A stretch of DNA of 64,000 nt from Yamagishiella unicocca (lineage: Eukaryota; Chlorophyta; Chlorophyceae; Chlamydomonadales; Volvocaceae). A program made the translations under genes and the position numbers. The stretch's first letter is position 1; the number at the start of each line of letters is the position of its first letter. Of the stretch, positions 1 to 12,400 are shown in pieces. The notes under the pieces were generated by a model. That model saw nothing but the letters and a program-made list of their open reading frames with translations. It searched no databases and was not told the origin of the DNA. The stretch covers positions 186,001-250,000 of the forward strand of contig BDSL01000129.1 of the NCBI GenBank assembly GCA_003116995.1. Direction: 5' to 3'.

Positions 1-731
1 TTCACCTGCTCAATCAACGATGTTGCCGTGCGGGGCTGCTGATGGCCCTCGTCCTTTTGAGCACTGACGGATGGACATGAGAAGGAAGGTGGAAGAACGT
101 GCCGCAGGATGTCGTCAGCAGAGACAGGTATGGCACGCGGAAACTGAACGGCCACAAATAAATGGCTAGAAAATCAAGCGTGGCGCGCGGTTTGAGCGGA
201 GGGCGTACACGGTCAGGTCTGTTGCTGCGTGCATGGATGTATGTGCGGCGCGTGTCGTCTATGAAAGACGCATACAAGCAAATGACGGCATTAGAGCTGG
301 GCGGCGGGGGAGGCCGCACCTGTCCTCCCACTTCCGCGCCGCCATGTCATACGATGCCAACGTCGCCAGCGCGCGCGTGATGTATGTATGGGTGAACACG
401 CAGCGCCAGCTGCGCGCCTTCTCGTGCATGTATGTCGTCCAAGCACGAGCGAGTTGGTTGGTCACCAACTGCCTATCAAACCTTTAACTGCTTAATAAGC
501 TTAGATGCCGGGTCTCACGCGCCTCTTCCAGCGGCCTTCCCACCCACCTCATATGGGCCGTGCTCTGGCTTGGCCGGGTGGTTCTTGTGCTCGGGCGCCA
601 GCTCGGAATCGCTGACGAGCGCAGCTTGAATGTCGGTCTCCCAGTCCTTCGACTTGAGCTGTAGACGTATGTGGTATGGGTGGGTGGGGGCCGCACAGCG
701 ATGCACAACCGTTTGTCGTAGCGTCGTACAG

Positions 732-1187
732 TTGTTGTAACGATTACAGTGGGTTCCAGACCAAGAGGTAGAACCATCGGGCGCATCGCCTGACACTGAA
801 AAGGACGGAGGAAGCAAAGACCGACATGCACCGGAACAAAGGCAAACCACCAGAACACCAAAGCGACAGGCTGTAGGCACACTGAGCAGCAGCCAGCACC
901 CCAGGGGGAATCTGCACTAGAGGCTCCCCTATCAGGAACTGGCCACCAACCAACCTAACAGAGAGAGAGAGAGACCGCGTTACAGTGGCCGCACGACAGG
1001 CGGCACCCGCCCTTATCCCGGCGGGAAAGCACTGCGGAAGAGACACGGAACCAAGGTCGGGTACGGGCAACAGCAGGCAAACAGCATCATGCAAAGTCAG
1101 CACAAGCGACGGCAGGACACGGCCCCATGCAGGCCAACCTAACAACCCATCACCCGACGAACCAATGAAGCGCCGCAACGATGCAAA
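732..1187 (-). mobile_element. 5'-truncated LINE 3' end (L1-like family, copy a)
   Basis: The reverse complement aligns along most of its length with 5370-5640 on the plus strand. The shared parts include the block reading TGATAGGGGAGCCTCTAGTG, the block TTGTTCCGGTGCATGTCGG, and the terminal string running from CCCGATGGTTCTACCTC to GTAACSGTTACAAYAAC. This copy carries about 140 bases absent from the other. The fixed 3' end with a ragged 5' end is what target-primed reverse transcription produces. It lies in an intron of the decayed lipase and directly abuts the SINE at 1206. Confidence 0.6.
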
Positions 1188-1205
1188 CAACGTACAATTG
1201 TGGCA

Positions 1206-1759
1206 ATCGGTGTAGCTCAATTGGGAGAGCCCGAAAAATCCAATCCTTGTGGCCTGGGAGATCCCAGGTTCTATTCCCACAAGGTGCGGCACAGGAGATG
1301 CAGGTTCGAATCCTGCCGCCGATCCCGATGGTGCGGGCAGCCAATAGCCATCGGTGTGGTTAGGGAGGACTAACTCTAGTATGAAGTGTTGGGGCTTAGG
1401 CCAGAGACGGGAGCGTGAGCGTCCTACGGGTGGCTCAACCATCAAGTACACTCAAATATACCAAGCATGGCGGCATGCTGGACATGGAGCTGGCGGAAGA
1501 CCGGTTTCCGGAGAGCGCTTGAATCTCAAAAATTGATACAAATATGAGTTAGGGATGTGGCAGGAGCACCAGCCTCCGGCGAGTTGCACTAACTGGTCGT
1601 GTTCCACAGCGATAATGTGGCGTGGGCCTTAGCGATATGAGGTGGATTGGTACTGGTGGCGCGAGCGTATAGGGTGTACTGATGCCCTCACCGCCCCGCC
1701 CCCTTAACAACATGCCAGGCCTAGTGCCGGCGTAATGTAATAATAATAATAATAATAAT
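1206..1759 (+). mobile_element. tRNA-derived SINE with (TAA)n tail and 12-bp target duplication
   Basis: The element is flanked by perfect direct repeats ACAATTGTGGCA at 1194-1205 and 1760-1771. The head resembles a tRNA. It starts ATCGGTGTAGCTCAATTGGG (A-box and D-arm, with GCTC/GAGC pairing). Further on it has GGTTCGAATCC (B-box, with a GCAGG/CCTGC T-stem) and GCCGATC, which can pair with the start as an acceptor stem. A second B-box-like GGTTCTATTCC lies between them inside a CTTGTGG...CCACAAGG stem, so the head is longer than a normal tRNA. The unrelated body ends in (TAA)n at about 1738-1759. Head, tail and target duplication together make a complete SINE insertion. An extended or chimaeric tRNA gene is the alternative for the head alone. 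Confidence 0.7.
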
Positions 1760-2626
1760 ACAATTGTGGCACAGGCTTTGCAGCACGTAGGCAGGTACAT
1801 ACCGGCATGCATGGGGGCGCAATTATACGGTAGATACAACGGACGGCATGCAACCTCCCCTCCAAGACCGTGTCGAGCGACGACGCGTATTTACATACGG
1901 GGTAACCTAGTGCACCGCTTCACGTACGGTCTGCCTCAACAACGCAAAGCCAAAGAGCTATGGGCTCATCCAGCATGCGGACGTGCGTGTGAGTGCACTG
2001 ACACGGACGGGACACGTGAGTGCACGACAACGCGGCTGCGGGGCGGGCCGCCGGCGGGCGGCATCCAGCACTACCCACCGGTTCGGTGCCTCGGAAGGCC
2101 ACCACAACCTCCTTGCTGTCCTTGTTGCGGTGCAGCCACACCTGCGGTAGGTGCAGCCATCCATACGCAAAGACATGCACACAAACAGTCTGCTGTTGGT
2201 TACCGCCGGTAAGATGATGATGATGATGGCGGCGGACTAGGGCCGTGCGTGTCGACAGGGCGACCGAATCGGTGTCGTGGTCAATGCATGTGTATCATCC
2301 ATTGCTTGGAGATTACCGCCGATAGATCGAGGCGGTACGACAGCCCAGCGGTACATACACCCCTTTCGGGCCCGCCTCCTAGATAGGTGGCCAGCCATCC
2401 AGCAGCTCGCTAAGCCCCGCCGCCATCCATGCCTCCAAGACCCTCACTTCCCCCACGCACTCATCGCGCCTTGCTCGGGCGCCACCCGCCCACCCACCTG
2501 CGTGTCCGTCTCCTTGCAGTCCACAAAGGCCACGGGCACCAACCCCGCGTCTGCTGCTCCGTGCACTGTCCTGCATAGCTCCTCCCAAAGGCCCGCCCCT
2601 TCCGCCGCCGGACGCCCGCGCTGATT

Positions 2627-4320
2627 CTGGTTGTCGGCGACGTCGTTGACAGAACCTTAAAACCACCGAGCGACCGCACCAATCAGTGAGGTCAGGTGGA
2701 GGGAGGGAGGGAGGTCCGCGCAGGGGATGGAGCCAGGAAGCGGCGGTGCGGCGGTGCATTCAAGACATAGCTGGGCGGGTGCGTAGCTAGGAGCATCACC
2801 AATCAACGCGTACCGGTGGCATATATACTTGGCTGAGATTGACACCGACCGCGGCGGAGAGCGTGTTTTATTATTTTGGACCCGCGCCCCTGCCGCAGCA
2901 AGTGTAAGCAGGCAGCTGCAGCAGGTGAGCCCGCCAGCAGTGTACATACATACATACATACCCGCAGCGCCTGCTGCATGTATGTACCTACTGGCGCTGA
3001 GTGAGTGGCTCACTCCAGCTACCCACGCACCCCGACATCACCCAACCTACCCCCAATAACTCCTTGCGTACAACCCTCCCTAGCCCACCCGCATCCACCT
3101 GCTGTGAGCCAGCCCCAAAAGCTCTGCGGGGGCAGCGAATGGCAGGTGGGCGGGTGGGTGAGTGGCGTCACCTTGGCTGCGGCGGGGAGTTGCTTGGTTG
3201 GTTGGGCTTCGCGATAGTGCGCGGCATGGGACGGGACACACGCATACACATCGTGCTCCTAACATTCGCACTGACGTACGGAGCGCAAACGAAGCAATCT
3301 TAACATATGCTAGGGAGAGAGCGAGAGGGACGGAGAGTGGGAGTGAGAGTGAGAGAGTGAGAGAGGGAGGGAGCGAGAGAGTGGGAGTGGGAGTGGAAGA
3401 GGGAGTGGATGGGAGGGAGCGAGAGCGAGCGAGAGGGATAGAGGGAGTAGGAGTGAGATGCATTAGATAGGTAGCAAGCGCACATGGGGGAAGTAAGCAA
3501 CGGATAACACTAATACGAATTTGCTATTGAGGTATGTCCACTCGAGTGAGGTTTCAAACGTAAGTAATGTGTCTCTTTCAAATGATACGAGCTGCACTTG
3601 CGAGACCACGTACCTGTATTTGGCGCGAACTAACTGGATGCAACCGGCAACCGCGCAAGCAAGCATGTGTACGCGTACGTGCTCACCGCGAAGTAGTTCT
3701 TGCGGCTGGGCTCCTGTCGCTCCTGGCTGAACGCGGCATCTTTGCAGAGGTTGAAAGGCCGCATACGACACTGCACTCGTACTGCACGTATGGCAACCGA
3801 CCAAACCACCAGGGACGTTGCAGGTTGTTAGTACGCCTGCTGGCGGCAGTGTTCCCCGCCCGCATTGGATTATACGAAAATGCCGGGTTGGTAGTTATCA
3901 AACAAAATGAATATAGAAAGCGACGGGGGAGAAAAAAGAAAAGCGAACGAAGGCGCGGCCCTGGAGGCCCCAGCGATTGCATTGCAAGGTAAAGGAGCGT
4001 CGACCGCATCAACGGACGGTTCCGCCCTCCAAGATCCCCGATTTTGTTCCATTTTTGGTCAACATCGACTTTTAGCTAAGTTTTAGCATGTATGGAAAAC
4101 ATTGGCGCATATCGCGCGCCTGCGTCTGGAAAGCTGTCAATGGGACAACATGGAAATTGTGGACTTGCTAACATGCTAACACACCCAGAGTGATACATCA
4201 TCTGACCGGGCCTGGCGTTGGCCAAGGTAGGGCAGCTACATGCCCTGCCCTTACGGAAGACCTCCAAAGCACTCTCGCTCCTACAAGGAGAGGGGGTGTG
4301 AGGGGCCGCAGGGGCGGCGG
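2627..4320. other. No supportable gene; simple repeats
   Basis: This stretch lies above the last recognisable exon of the decayed lipase. It contains a short CATA microsatellite at about 2943-2960 and a strongly purine-biased GAGAGAG-type tract at about 3310-3450. Open frames here have mixed codon composition, no splice-consistent homology and no recognisable domain. The N-terminal half of the decayed lipase would be expected here if it had been duplicated, but I could not find it. Confidence 0.5.
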
Positions 4321-4329
4321 AACACCTAC

Positions 4330-4780
4330 AAGCGCGAAAGCAAAACCGGGAGGGCCCCATGGGCCAGGCCACAAAGTCAAACACCCCTCACCGGTCGGGA
4401 AAGACACCCGACCGACGCCGGCAGTAAACAGAAAGCGACTACAAGCGCGAAAGAGCCTCGCCGAGTAAGGAAAGCGTGTCCAACACGAGCCACAAACACC
4501 AAGCCTGCAGCGATGCGCGAGAGCACAACCGTGAGGGCCAAGCTGGGCCAAGAGGCCAGGCCGCTACAAAAGCCGCAGGAAAAAGACCCGCGCCGAATAG
4601 GGAATGTGTGTCCAACACGAGCCACCAGCAACAACCTGCAGCGATGCGCGAGAGCGCAACCGGGAGGGCCAAGAGGCCAGGCCGCTACACAGCTCACGGG
4701 AAAAAGAAGCGCGCCAAAGGGGGAATGCGTGTCCAAACACAAGCCACCAACACCAAGCCTGCAGTGTGGTCACCAAAACC
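4330..4780. repeat. Tandem repeat, period about 125-135 bp, roughly 3.5 copies
   Basis: The string GTGTCCAACACGAGCCAC and the neighbouring CTGCAGCGATGCGCGAGAG recur near 4467-4520, 4606-4655 and 4728-4770. Each is followed by AGGCCAGGCCGCTACA-type sequence. Units differ by substitutions and small indels. The block lies just upstream of the LINE-like coding remnant and could be its 5' or linker region, or an unrelated minisatellite. Confidence 0.6.
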
Positions 4781-4929
4781 GAGTCGTCGAGGCCAGTGCT
4801 TCCACAAAAAGCGAGCCTTCAGCGTGGTCACGGCCACGAGCAGTGAGCCTTCAGCGAGGCACAGCGAGTTGAGGTGGCGCGGCCCGGAGTGAGGGCCAGC
4901 CACCATCAGGGGTGACACGGGCGTAAGTT

Positions 4930-5640
4930 TGGTGGGTGCAAGTACCTCCCGGGGTACAGCCCTGCGTCTGGGATGTAGTAGTCCTGGCGGCTATTACTGC
5001 CATGGAGGTGGCCGCGGCCTTGAAAAGGGCGGGTGCTGGTGGTCCCCCTCTTACTCCGGGAAGTGGTCTTCTGAATCGTGCCATTCGCCGTGGGGTGGTC
5101 GAGTTTTGGGCCCTTCTGAGGGGCTTTGCTGCGTTGGGGCTTCCCCAGAAAGGCTGGGATGCAGTGGGGCCTCGGCATCCTTTCTTGCGGGTTGTCGCCA
5201 GTCGCCTTGTGTGCGGGGGACCGGCTGAGGTACTGGTGGATTCGTGATCGGCTCGGGTTGTCTTGGGGAGCGGGGTTTCCCGTGCTTCATACTTTCTGGC
5301 TGTATATGCGCGTTGAGCCCTGCTAGGGGTCCGTGCCTGTTGGGATGAGAGGCGGCTGGTCCTGATGATTGCATCGTTGCGGCGCTTCAATGGTTCGTCG
5401 GGTGCTGGGCTGTTAGGTTGGTTGGTGGTCACTTCCTGATAGGGGAGCCTCTAGTGCAAATTCCCCCTGGGGTACTGGCTGCTGCTCTGTGTGCCTACGG
5501 CCTGTCGATTTGGTACTCTGATGGTTTGCCTTTGTTCCGGTGCATGTCGGTCTTTGTTTCCTCCGTCTTTCTCAGTGTCAGGCGATGTGCCCGATGGTTC
5601 TAGCTCTTGGTCTGGAACCCACTGTAACCGTTACAATAAC
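4930..5640 (+). mobile_element. LINE 3' end with remnant of reverse-transcriptase-ORF C-terminus (copy b)
   Basis: Frame 4936-5247 encodes about 100 residues with FWALLRGFAALGLPQKGW and a following HPFLRVV. The W-plus-HPF pattern is what I would expect near the C-terminus of algal L1-type ORF2 proteins; that assignment is inference. The stop is followed by a roughly 390-bp 3' region shared with copy a (732-1187), ending CCCACTGTAACCGTTACAATAAC. No RT or endonuclease catalytic motif is present, so the copy is 5'-truncated and dead. Confidence 0.5.
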
Positions 5641-6486
5641 CATCAGAGGCACCAGCGCCGCCGAGCACCAGAGCGCGCCCAAGTTCCAGCATCCAGTACC
5701 AGAGAGGGCGTAAGACGAGAGACGACGGAGCGCAGGGACTGCGCTGCGAGCAGCCGGACAGATGTACGACGACCCCATTACGAGGTCACAACAAGAGGGC
5801 AGGGACCACGGAGCCTCGGGCTCCATGGCTTTGTATTCGTTGCAGGAACCGCAGAATACGGTGGGTCGAGCGGATGATGGACGAGCAACCTTGCCATGGC
5901 ACCGCAGAACGTACGAAGCAGCATGCGGAAGCCTCTTCCAGCAAAAGCGATCCTCCGGCAGGTCACAGGACATGCAGCCAATGAAAACGGCAATTAGTTA
6001 AGCAGGAAAGGCAAAGACGTAAACCCACACGTACAGACACATACGGGCACACACGACAAATGCAAGTAAGGCACCGGCCCACACCGCGGGGCATTAGCGC
6101 ATGGGGCTCGCCTGCATGAAGACGAAAAGGAAGCCGGTACCATCCGCCCCCCCAAGTAACAGGCCGCCTACGAGCCATTTGCGCCAAGTGCGCCAGAACG
6201 CGAGTGCAACCAGGCGTCCGAAGTCTATGTGCCAACCACACGGCTCACGTCGTGTAAACGAGTTTGTTTTGCACCCCCCCCCCCGCAAAGATCGCACCCA
6301 CACTGGCAGCCACGAGTGGACCCTGGACGCATACTGAGGCCGTACTGCGACCTGGCTTCGACACCGAAACGCAAATGAAACATGGCAGTCTCGCTGCTGG
6401 GACTGGCCGAGTCTGTGCCGACCCATGGCCACCCTTCCTGAGCAGCGCGGCAGCCATCCTGCTACAGCCGCTAGCTGGTCATCCTG
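5641..6486. other. Gap between LINE end and 3' end of the intact lipase gene; no gene seen
   Basis: The region holds a poly-C run near 6278-6290 and scattered short open frames without coding character. It includes the 3' untranslated region of the lipase that ends at 6487. I could not identify its polyadenylation site. Confidence 0.4.
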
Positions 6487-9400
6487 CTAACTGGCCGGAG
6501 CTAGCACGTCAGCCTTCTTGACCTGCGGTGGATCGATTGGGAGTGCAGAGTGTACGACATGATTTTGAAGAATTTAAATCGTGCAACAGACCACGCACGC
6601 TATGACCGAACGGAAGGTACCTTTGCACGGTGGAGAGTGCCCACACATGAGGCCAGCAGGCAGGACCATTGACACCACCGGGACCCCACCCGGCTACCTG
6701 CTGCAACCCGGACATACCTGCTGATGGGCCAGGTCCTTGCTGCTGCTGGTTGCCGCTGCTGCCAGCATGGACGTGGCGGCCTTCTCCAGTGCCGTGTGGT
6801 AGTGGCCCCCCATGTGCGCCTTCAGCTCGGACGCCAGGTTGCGCCAGAACTGCCAGCTGAACATGTTGGTCAGAACCGCCCGCCGGAACAGCCCCTCGTC
6901 GGCCTCTCTGCCCACGATCGCGCAGCCGCCCTCGTTCTTCTGAGAGGTAGAGGGGGCCGGCCAAGCGGTGGGTTTCGAGGAAGACCGTGGATGCCAGAAA
7001 ATACCGTTTAGAACAGACGTTTTGAGGTGCATGCTGGAGAACTGGGTTGGGGACACGGCGGTGGGTGGGGCCAAACACGCAACCGTATATGCATCAAGGA
7101 CGGCAGCATGTGATGAACTGTGCAGTAGGGTGGGTGCACGTTGGGTAACGCGAGCGAGTGCACCCCGCTAGGGGACGGGGGGTGTCCTTCCGGACGCAGT
7201 TGGCCGTCCGGCCATCGATTCGGGTCCGAACCAACCACACCACGCACCCCGGCACATTTCGCAACACACCCGGTGTGTCACGCATCAGCCGGTGGGCCCA
7301 CATCCGTCCGCCCACCTGCGTCCCCAGCTCCCAGTGCCGGCCGACATGGTAGTACGTGGATCTGCCGTCAGGCACCCTGCGCGAGCGAGCGAGGCGCCGG
7401 GCCAGGCGGTGTAAGCTTAGAAAATACGACCGGACGTTGGGGGCCGCATCGTTGTTCCACGGGGCCGCATCGTCGGGCGACAACGCCAGCCGTACTGCCG
7501 TACCGGGCGATGTGCCCGATGGTTCTACCTCTTGGTCTGAAACCCACTGTAACCGTTACAACAACATACCTGGCGACAAAGTCGTGGGCAGTCGAGACCC
7601 GCCAGGCCTCCTGCACCAGGTCGTTGAATGCGTCCATGAATCGCAAGTTGCCCACCCGGGGGCTGCCGAAGGTGTAGGCCTTGACGTGTTCATGGCCGCC
7701 GCCACTGCGCGCGTTAGGACAGGTTGCTTGGTCGGTTACTTGGTTGGTCGGGAGGTTTAGCTAAACGAGCTGTCGTAGGTCAGTCCTGCAAGGCAACTGG
7801 ATACGTACATACACGCCAGTGTCGGAGGCAAAGTGGGCCACGGGCCACGGGCTCCTCTGCACGCGGCCCCACCATCGCACGCGGGCGGCTGCTGCGTACC
7901 TCTCCTTTCTCCGAACTGCCATGTCGTACGCTGCCAACGTCGCCAGCGCGCCTCCCAGCGAGTGCCCCGTGAAGGTGACGGTGTAGTGCTGCTGGTCCGG
8001 GCCGGCGGTCATGGCATTCACGAGGGAGCGCACGGTGCCGCGTACGCTCTCGTACGCCCGCAGGAAGCCTTTGTGGACGAGGACCTGCGGGACACGAGCG
8101 AGCGAGCGAGGGAGAGAGGGTTGAGGAAACCCCGTGGACTATCTAGGAAGCCGAATAAAATCGTTTGATACACACGTTTGGGGATGCATGCTGGAGAAGT
8201 TGGGTTCGAGAAAACGAAAACTGGCGGTCCAGTGGCGGCCCCCGGCGGCTCTGTGGACTCCGGCTGCGGTGCCTAGGCTAACGGAAACAAGGACCCCGCG
8301 CGGTTTAGGGAAACGGTTTGAGAGGGATCGCGAAAGGCAGGCGCACGCATCAATATCAACAGGTAGGGTGGTAGGGCAGGTAGGCAGGGCAGGCAGGTAG
8401 GGTAGGGCAGGAAAGGCAGTCCGCCCTTAGCAAGCCCTAGCTTATGTGCCAGGACCTGCTCCGAACACACATACGGCAACCGGCAGGCCGACCAAGGAAG
8501 TGGTTGAACCTTTCACCACGCCACCACCACGTGTCGAGTACTACTACCACCATGTACAAAAGTACTACTACCACCTTGGCCGCGCCCGATGGCTCCCTCT
8601 TTCCCCGGTCCCGCGCCCTCCGTGGCTCCCAAGGCAGGACGGACCGGTAGGCAGACGGGCACGCATCCGCAGCTGGGTGGCCGTGCCGCACATACGCTAA
8701 CTGCTGGCGACTCACGTGCACTACAGGCGCTCAAGTACCCAATACCGTACATATATAAGGATACACCAAGCCTCCATTGTGAATTCAACCCTTATCCCTA
8801 CCCCCCATCCATGTCGATCGCGACTTGATAGACAGCCGCTCACCGATTCGGCCCCGCTGCGCCGCTGCTTGCCGCTGCCGTTGTTGGGATCGCTGAATGG
8901 GACTGGCGACGGCTGGTACGGGTGGTCGGGCTCCAGCAGCCGGGCGTCTACCACCTTGGCGGCGACGTCCGTTAGCCAGTCCCGGAACTTGTTCTGCAGT
9001 CGTACGTACGGATGCAGCGTTATGTTTAGAGTTACTGAGTAAAATATGTCATCTATACTTATTCCAATCAAGCAATATCGGGTAGCAAAAATGTCATCTC
9101 GACTAAAACCCATCAAGCAATATCGGGTAGCATTTGGTGGCCTGCCGATCTGTTGTACCGTGTACGCAGTCAGCGCATCCCTCATCGCCCCGCAGCACAT
9201 CACTCCAACAGCAGGTGCACATTGAATGAGCGGCCCATATGTGTATTAGCTTCAGCCTGCCCCGCAGGCGATCGATGGCTCACCGATTACCTCCAAGCGA
9301 GGCGGCGCGCGGTCAGTGGTGCTCCTCGCCCCAGAATGCGTGTTGGGCGCGACAATGCTGTGACGGGCGCTAGCTGCCTCGCACGCGCCCATCTGCTCGG

Positions 9401-12400
9401 CGACCCGGAAGGGCAGCCACCACCACCCACCTGCTCGGTGCCCCGGAAGGCCACCACCACACTGCCGCTCTCCTTGTTTCGGTGCAGCCACACCTGCGGG
9501 CGCCATGGGGGATGTGTCTAACGGTGGTGACGCATGAAGCAGCGCGATCACGTGTCATGGTGGGCTCCTGGCCATGAGGAGGGATAGAGTCGTCCAGCGC
9601 AGGCGAAAAAGAAACTGCCCGAGCCGAGGCACGGTAACACAACGAGGTTACGACCAAGGACGAAAAGAGTCCATCCGGAGGACACCGCAAAGGGGCGGCT
9701 GAACGCCATTATTAACAATGCGGCCCGCTTATCACCAGCAGCCCCAGTAGACCGGCTCCAATAATATTGAGGCGTTATCCGTAATATCGACAAACCCGCC
9801 GCAAGCGGCAGGAGCGGGGTGGTGTGTGGGGGGCGTCCCGAGTGGGCGAGGTGGCGGACACGCCATGCTTGGAGATGGACCGCCTGGTGTCGTTGCAGGG
9901 CGGCAACACGCGACTGCTGCATCCATCCCCGCGAGTAAGCCCCAGTAAGCTATACCTGCCACCCGCCCACCTACCTGCGTGTCCGTCTCCCTGCAGTCCA
10001 CGAACGCCACGGGCACCAGCTGCTCCTCCGTCGCGCCCACTGTGCGACACAGCTTCGACCAGCAGTCCTCCGCCGGCTGCTGGGCGGCCCCCTGAGCTGG
10101 CGGCGTCAGCTGCTCCCTATCGGAGTGGTCAGAGGCCTTCGCGGAGCTCCCTGTCGGAGCGACAGACGGCGGGGAGGGAAGAACAGCGCGAGATCCTCGG
10201 GTGGATGGATGCATGGATGAAGGGACACAAGCTGTAAGGTGCATGGATGAACGGGCACAAGGTGTCGATGCAGGGAACCCTCGCTCATTTCGAGGTAGGT
10301 TGTTCGGCACAGCATGTTCGGCGGCATTGCAACGCAGCAGTGCAGCACCCGCAGTCACCAGCACCTCGCGGCCTCCTGGCCCCGCACCTGCAAACTGAGC
10401 CCTTGCCTTCGCCCACATGACCTGCATCCGCTGCGTTCCGCACAATGTTGGATAGTGGGGCGATGATACGTCTTTGAACAAGGGAGAGAGGAGAGGCGGG
10501 ACAGACACTGATATATATGCTAGGAACACAAGTAAGCTCAGTAGGGTGAAGGCTCGCCGCCGCCCTCAGCAGCAGTGCTTACCATTAGCAGCGAACTGAA
10601 CTGGCTGTGGCCGTGGCTGCTGCATTTGCACTTGCCAATGTGGCAGTGCGCGAAGGGCCTCATACGGCATGATAGGAGAACTGCAGGGGGGTAGGGGGGT
10701 CGGTTGGGAGGGTAATATAGGGAAGGGGGAGGGCTGGTGTAGGAATTGTTACAGGTCCCAGCCAGGCTGGTGTGTATCCGCCGCCGGCTCGCCTTCGCGG
10801 GACCACAATTCGGTAACTAGCTGCCGGGGCGGCGGCTGCGTAATCCCATCTGCTGCTGTGCGTGCGGAGCAGCAGCACGCAGAGGTAACTGTTGCTCTGC
10901 TGGAGGCAACTGAGAGGGCTGGCGCAGACCAAAGAACATGTATAAGTGCGTGGCACTTAACCCTGCTGCCGACAGGCTACACGCACGCACCTGGCTGGCT
11001 GATAAAAGCTGTGGCACCTCGGCTGTATGTCAATCGGTCCTATATATGCTAGCTAGGCCCTTTGTCGGGTCTGCTGATGGCTTGCCGCAACTAACTCAGC
11101 CGTATGGTTTCTGTTTAATCCCAGCAGTGTCTCCTTCAGAGTCAGTCTGTTGTATCATGACCTTAACAGAAAAGGTCTCGCGAGCAGATGGAAGACAGAA
11201 CCATCTTTCATGATACCGATACCATTTGTTGTATCATGACCTTAACAGAAAAGGTCTCGCGAGCAGATGGAAGGCAGAACCATCTTTCATGATACATCCC
11301 AGGACAGATACAACACAGTCCTTGCCTCTACCTACCGTTTTTGGGACGAACGGCCTGCAGCGGTCCACTGTAACGGTTCGATTACTACTGATCTCACCGC
11401 GCGGGGATTCGGGCCACTAACGATAATGCATCTGGAACTACGCGTGTGGGCACATACGTAACATGCAGCCAGCGAGTCCATCGCGCCGTCGGCGGTAGCT
11501 AGCTATCTGGATAGATAGGTCCACCGGGTCGTCAGCGGCGAGCGACGCAGTCCTAAGCACCTTACTTGCCGTGCCGGAGTGGCCGCGCCTGCTGGTCATC
11601 ATACGTCCTCGCTCCTGGCTGTTTGCGCAAGTAAACACCTACCCGTGCCCTTGACCACACCTCCAGGTTGCCCATCGCTGGCGGGTGCTTCCACTGCGAC
11701 CGATACTGTCTTGAAGCCGCCCAGGGGCAGGTGCGGGATGTCTGGGTCGCTCAGCGAGAGTGTCAGCCTGCCGCAGGAGTTCTCGTGGACCTTGTCGTGG
11801 AACTCGACAAGGAGGCTGTCGGCATCCGTGTCCCTGCGGCGGCGGTGGAGGCGGCGGTACGCACATGCATGTGTTGCAGCATGCAGGTAGGTCGGGACGA
11901 CGACGTGGCGGGTGTGCGTACGTACCTGGCGGGTCTGCCGTTTTGAACGCAAGTAATGAGTTATAACCGTGGGTGGGTAGGTAGGTAGGTAGGTGGGTAG
12001 GTGAGCAGCCGCAGGAGGTGCGAGCGAAAGTAAGCAGCTGTCGTTTGGCGGTGCAACGAAAGCTGGGGCGGCGGGCCGTTATAGTCCAGACGGCGTCGGT
12101 CGCCGGCAGGCATGGCAGCTGCTGCTGCTTTGACGCGGATAGATGTCCATGGCAGCTGCCGCTACGCACTTTGCCGCGGACAGATGTTACTGTGGCTTGC
12201 CGTGATTGATCGATGCATTGTCACAAGCGGGCGGCGACGCACGATGGGTACGTGCAGTGTACTGCTGTGCCCGCCCGCTGCTGCCGGGCGGCCGTTGCAA
12301 GCAACCAACGAAAGGCAGCGGCACTTACGCACCTGATAAAAAACTGCATGACCTTGGACTTGGACTCGGAACGAGGCACCTCCACGTGGACGGCGTCGCC

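Larger units (their letters stand above)
320..2626 (-). pseudogene. Degenerate tandem copy of class 3 lipase (copy B), 3' part beyond window
   Basis: Four segments match exons of the intact lipase at 6487-13211 in the same order. The exon at 2498-2626 (43 codons) ends in LVPVAFVDCKETDTQ. The exon at 2079-2141 (21 codons) contains VVVAFRGTE. The exon at 548-658 (37 codons) contains KDWETDIQAAL. A segment from 320 to about 440 contains ALATLASYDMAARKWED. Splice sites and phases match the intact copy, including the two-base overhang at 320. The nucleophile motif is lost: where the intact copy reads TGHSLGGALATL, this one reads THTYITRALATL, and the upstream part of that exon has no counterpart. 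I find no C2-type exons above 2626 and no FGSPRVGN exon below 320. A LINE end and a SINE sit in the intron between 658 and 2079. This is best read as a decayed partial duplicate; a diverged non-catalytic paralogue is possible. Confidence 0.6.
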
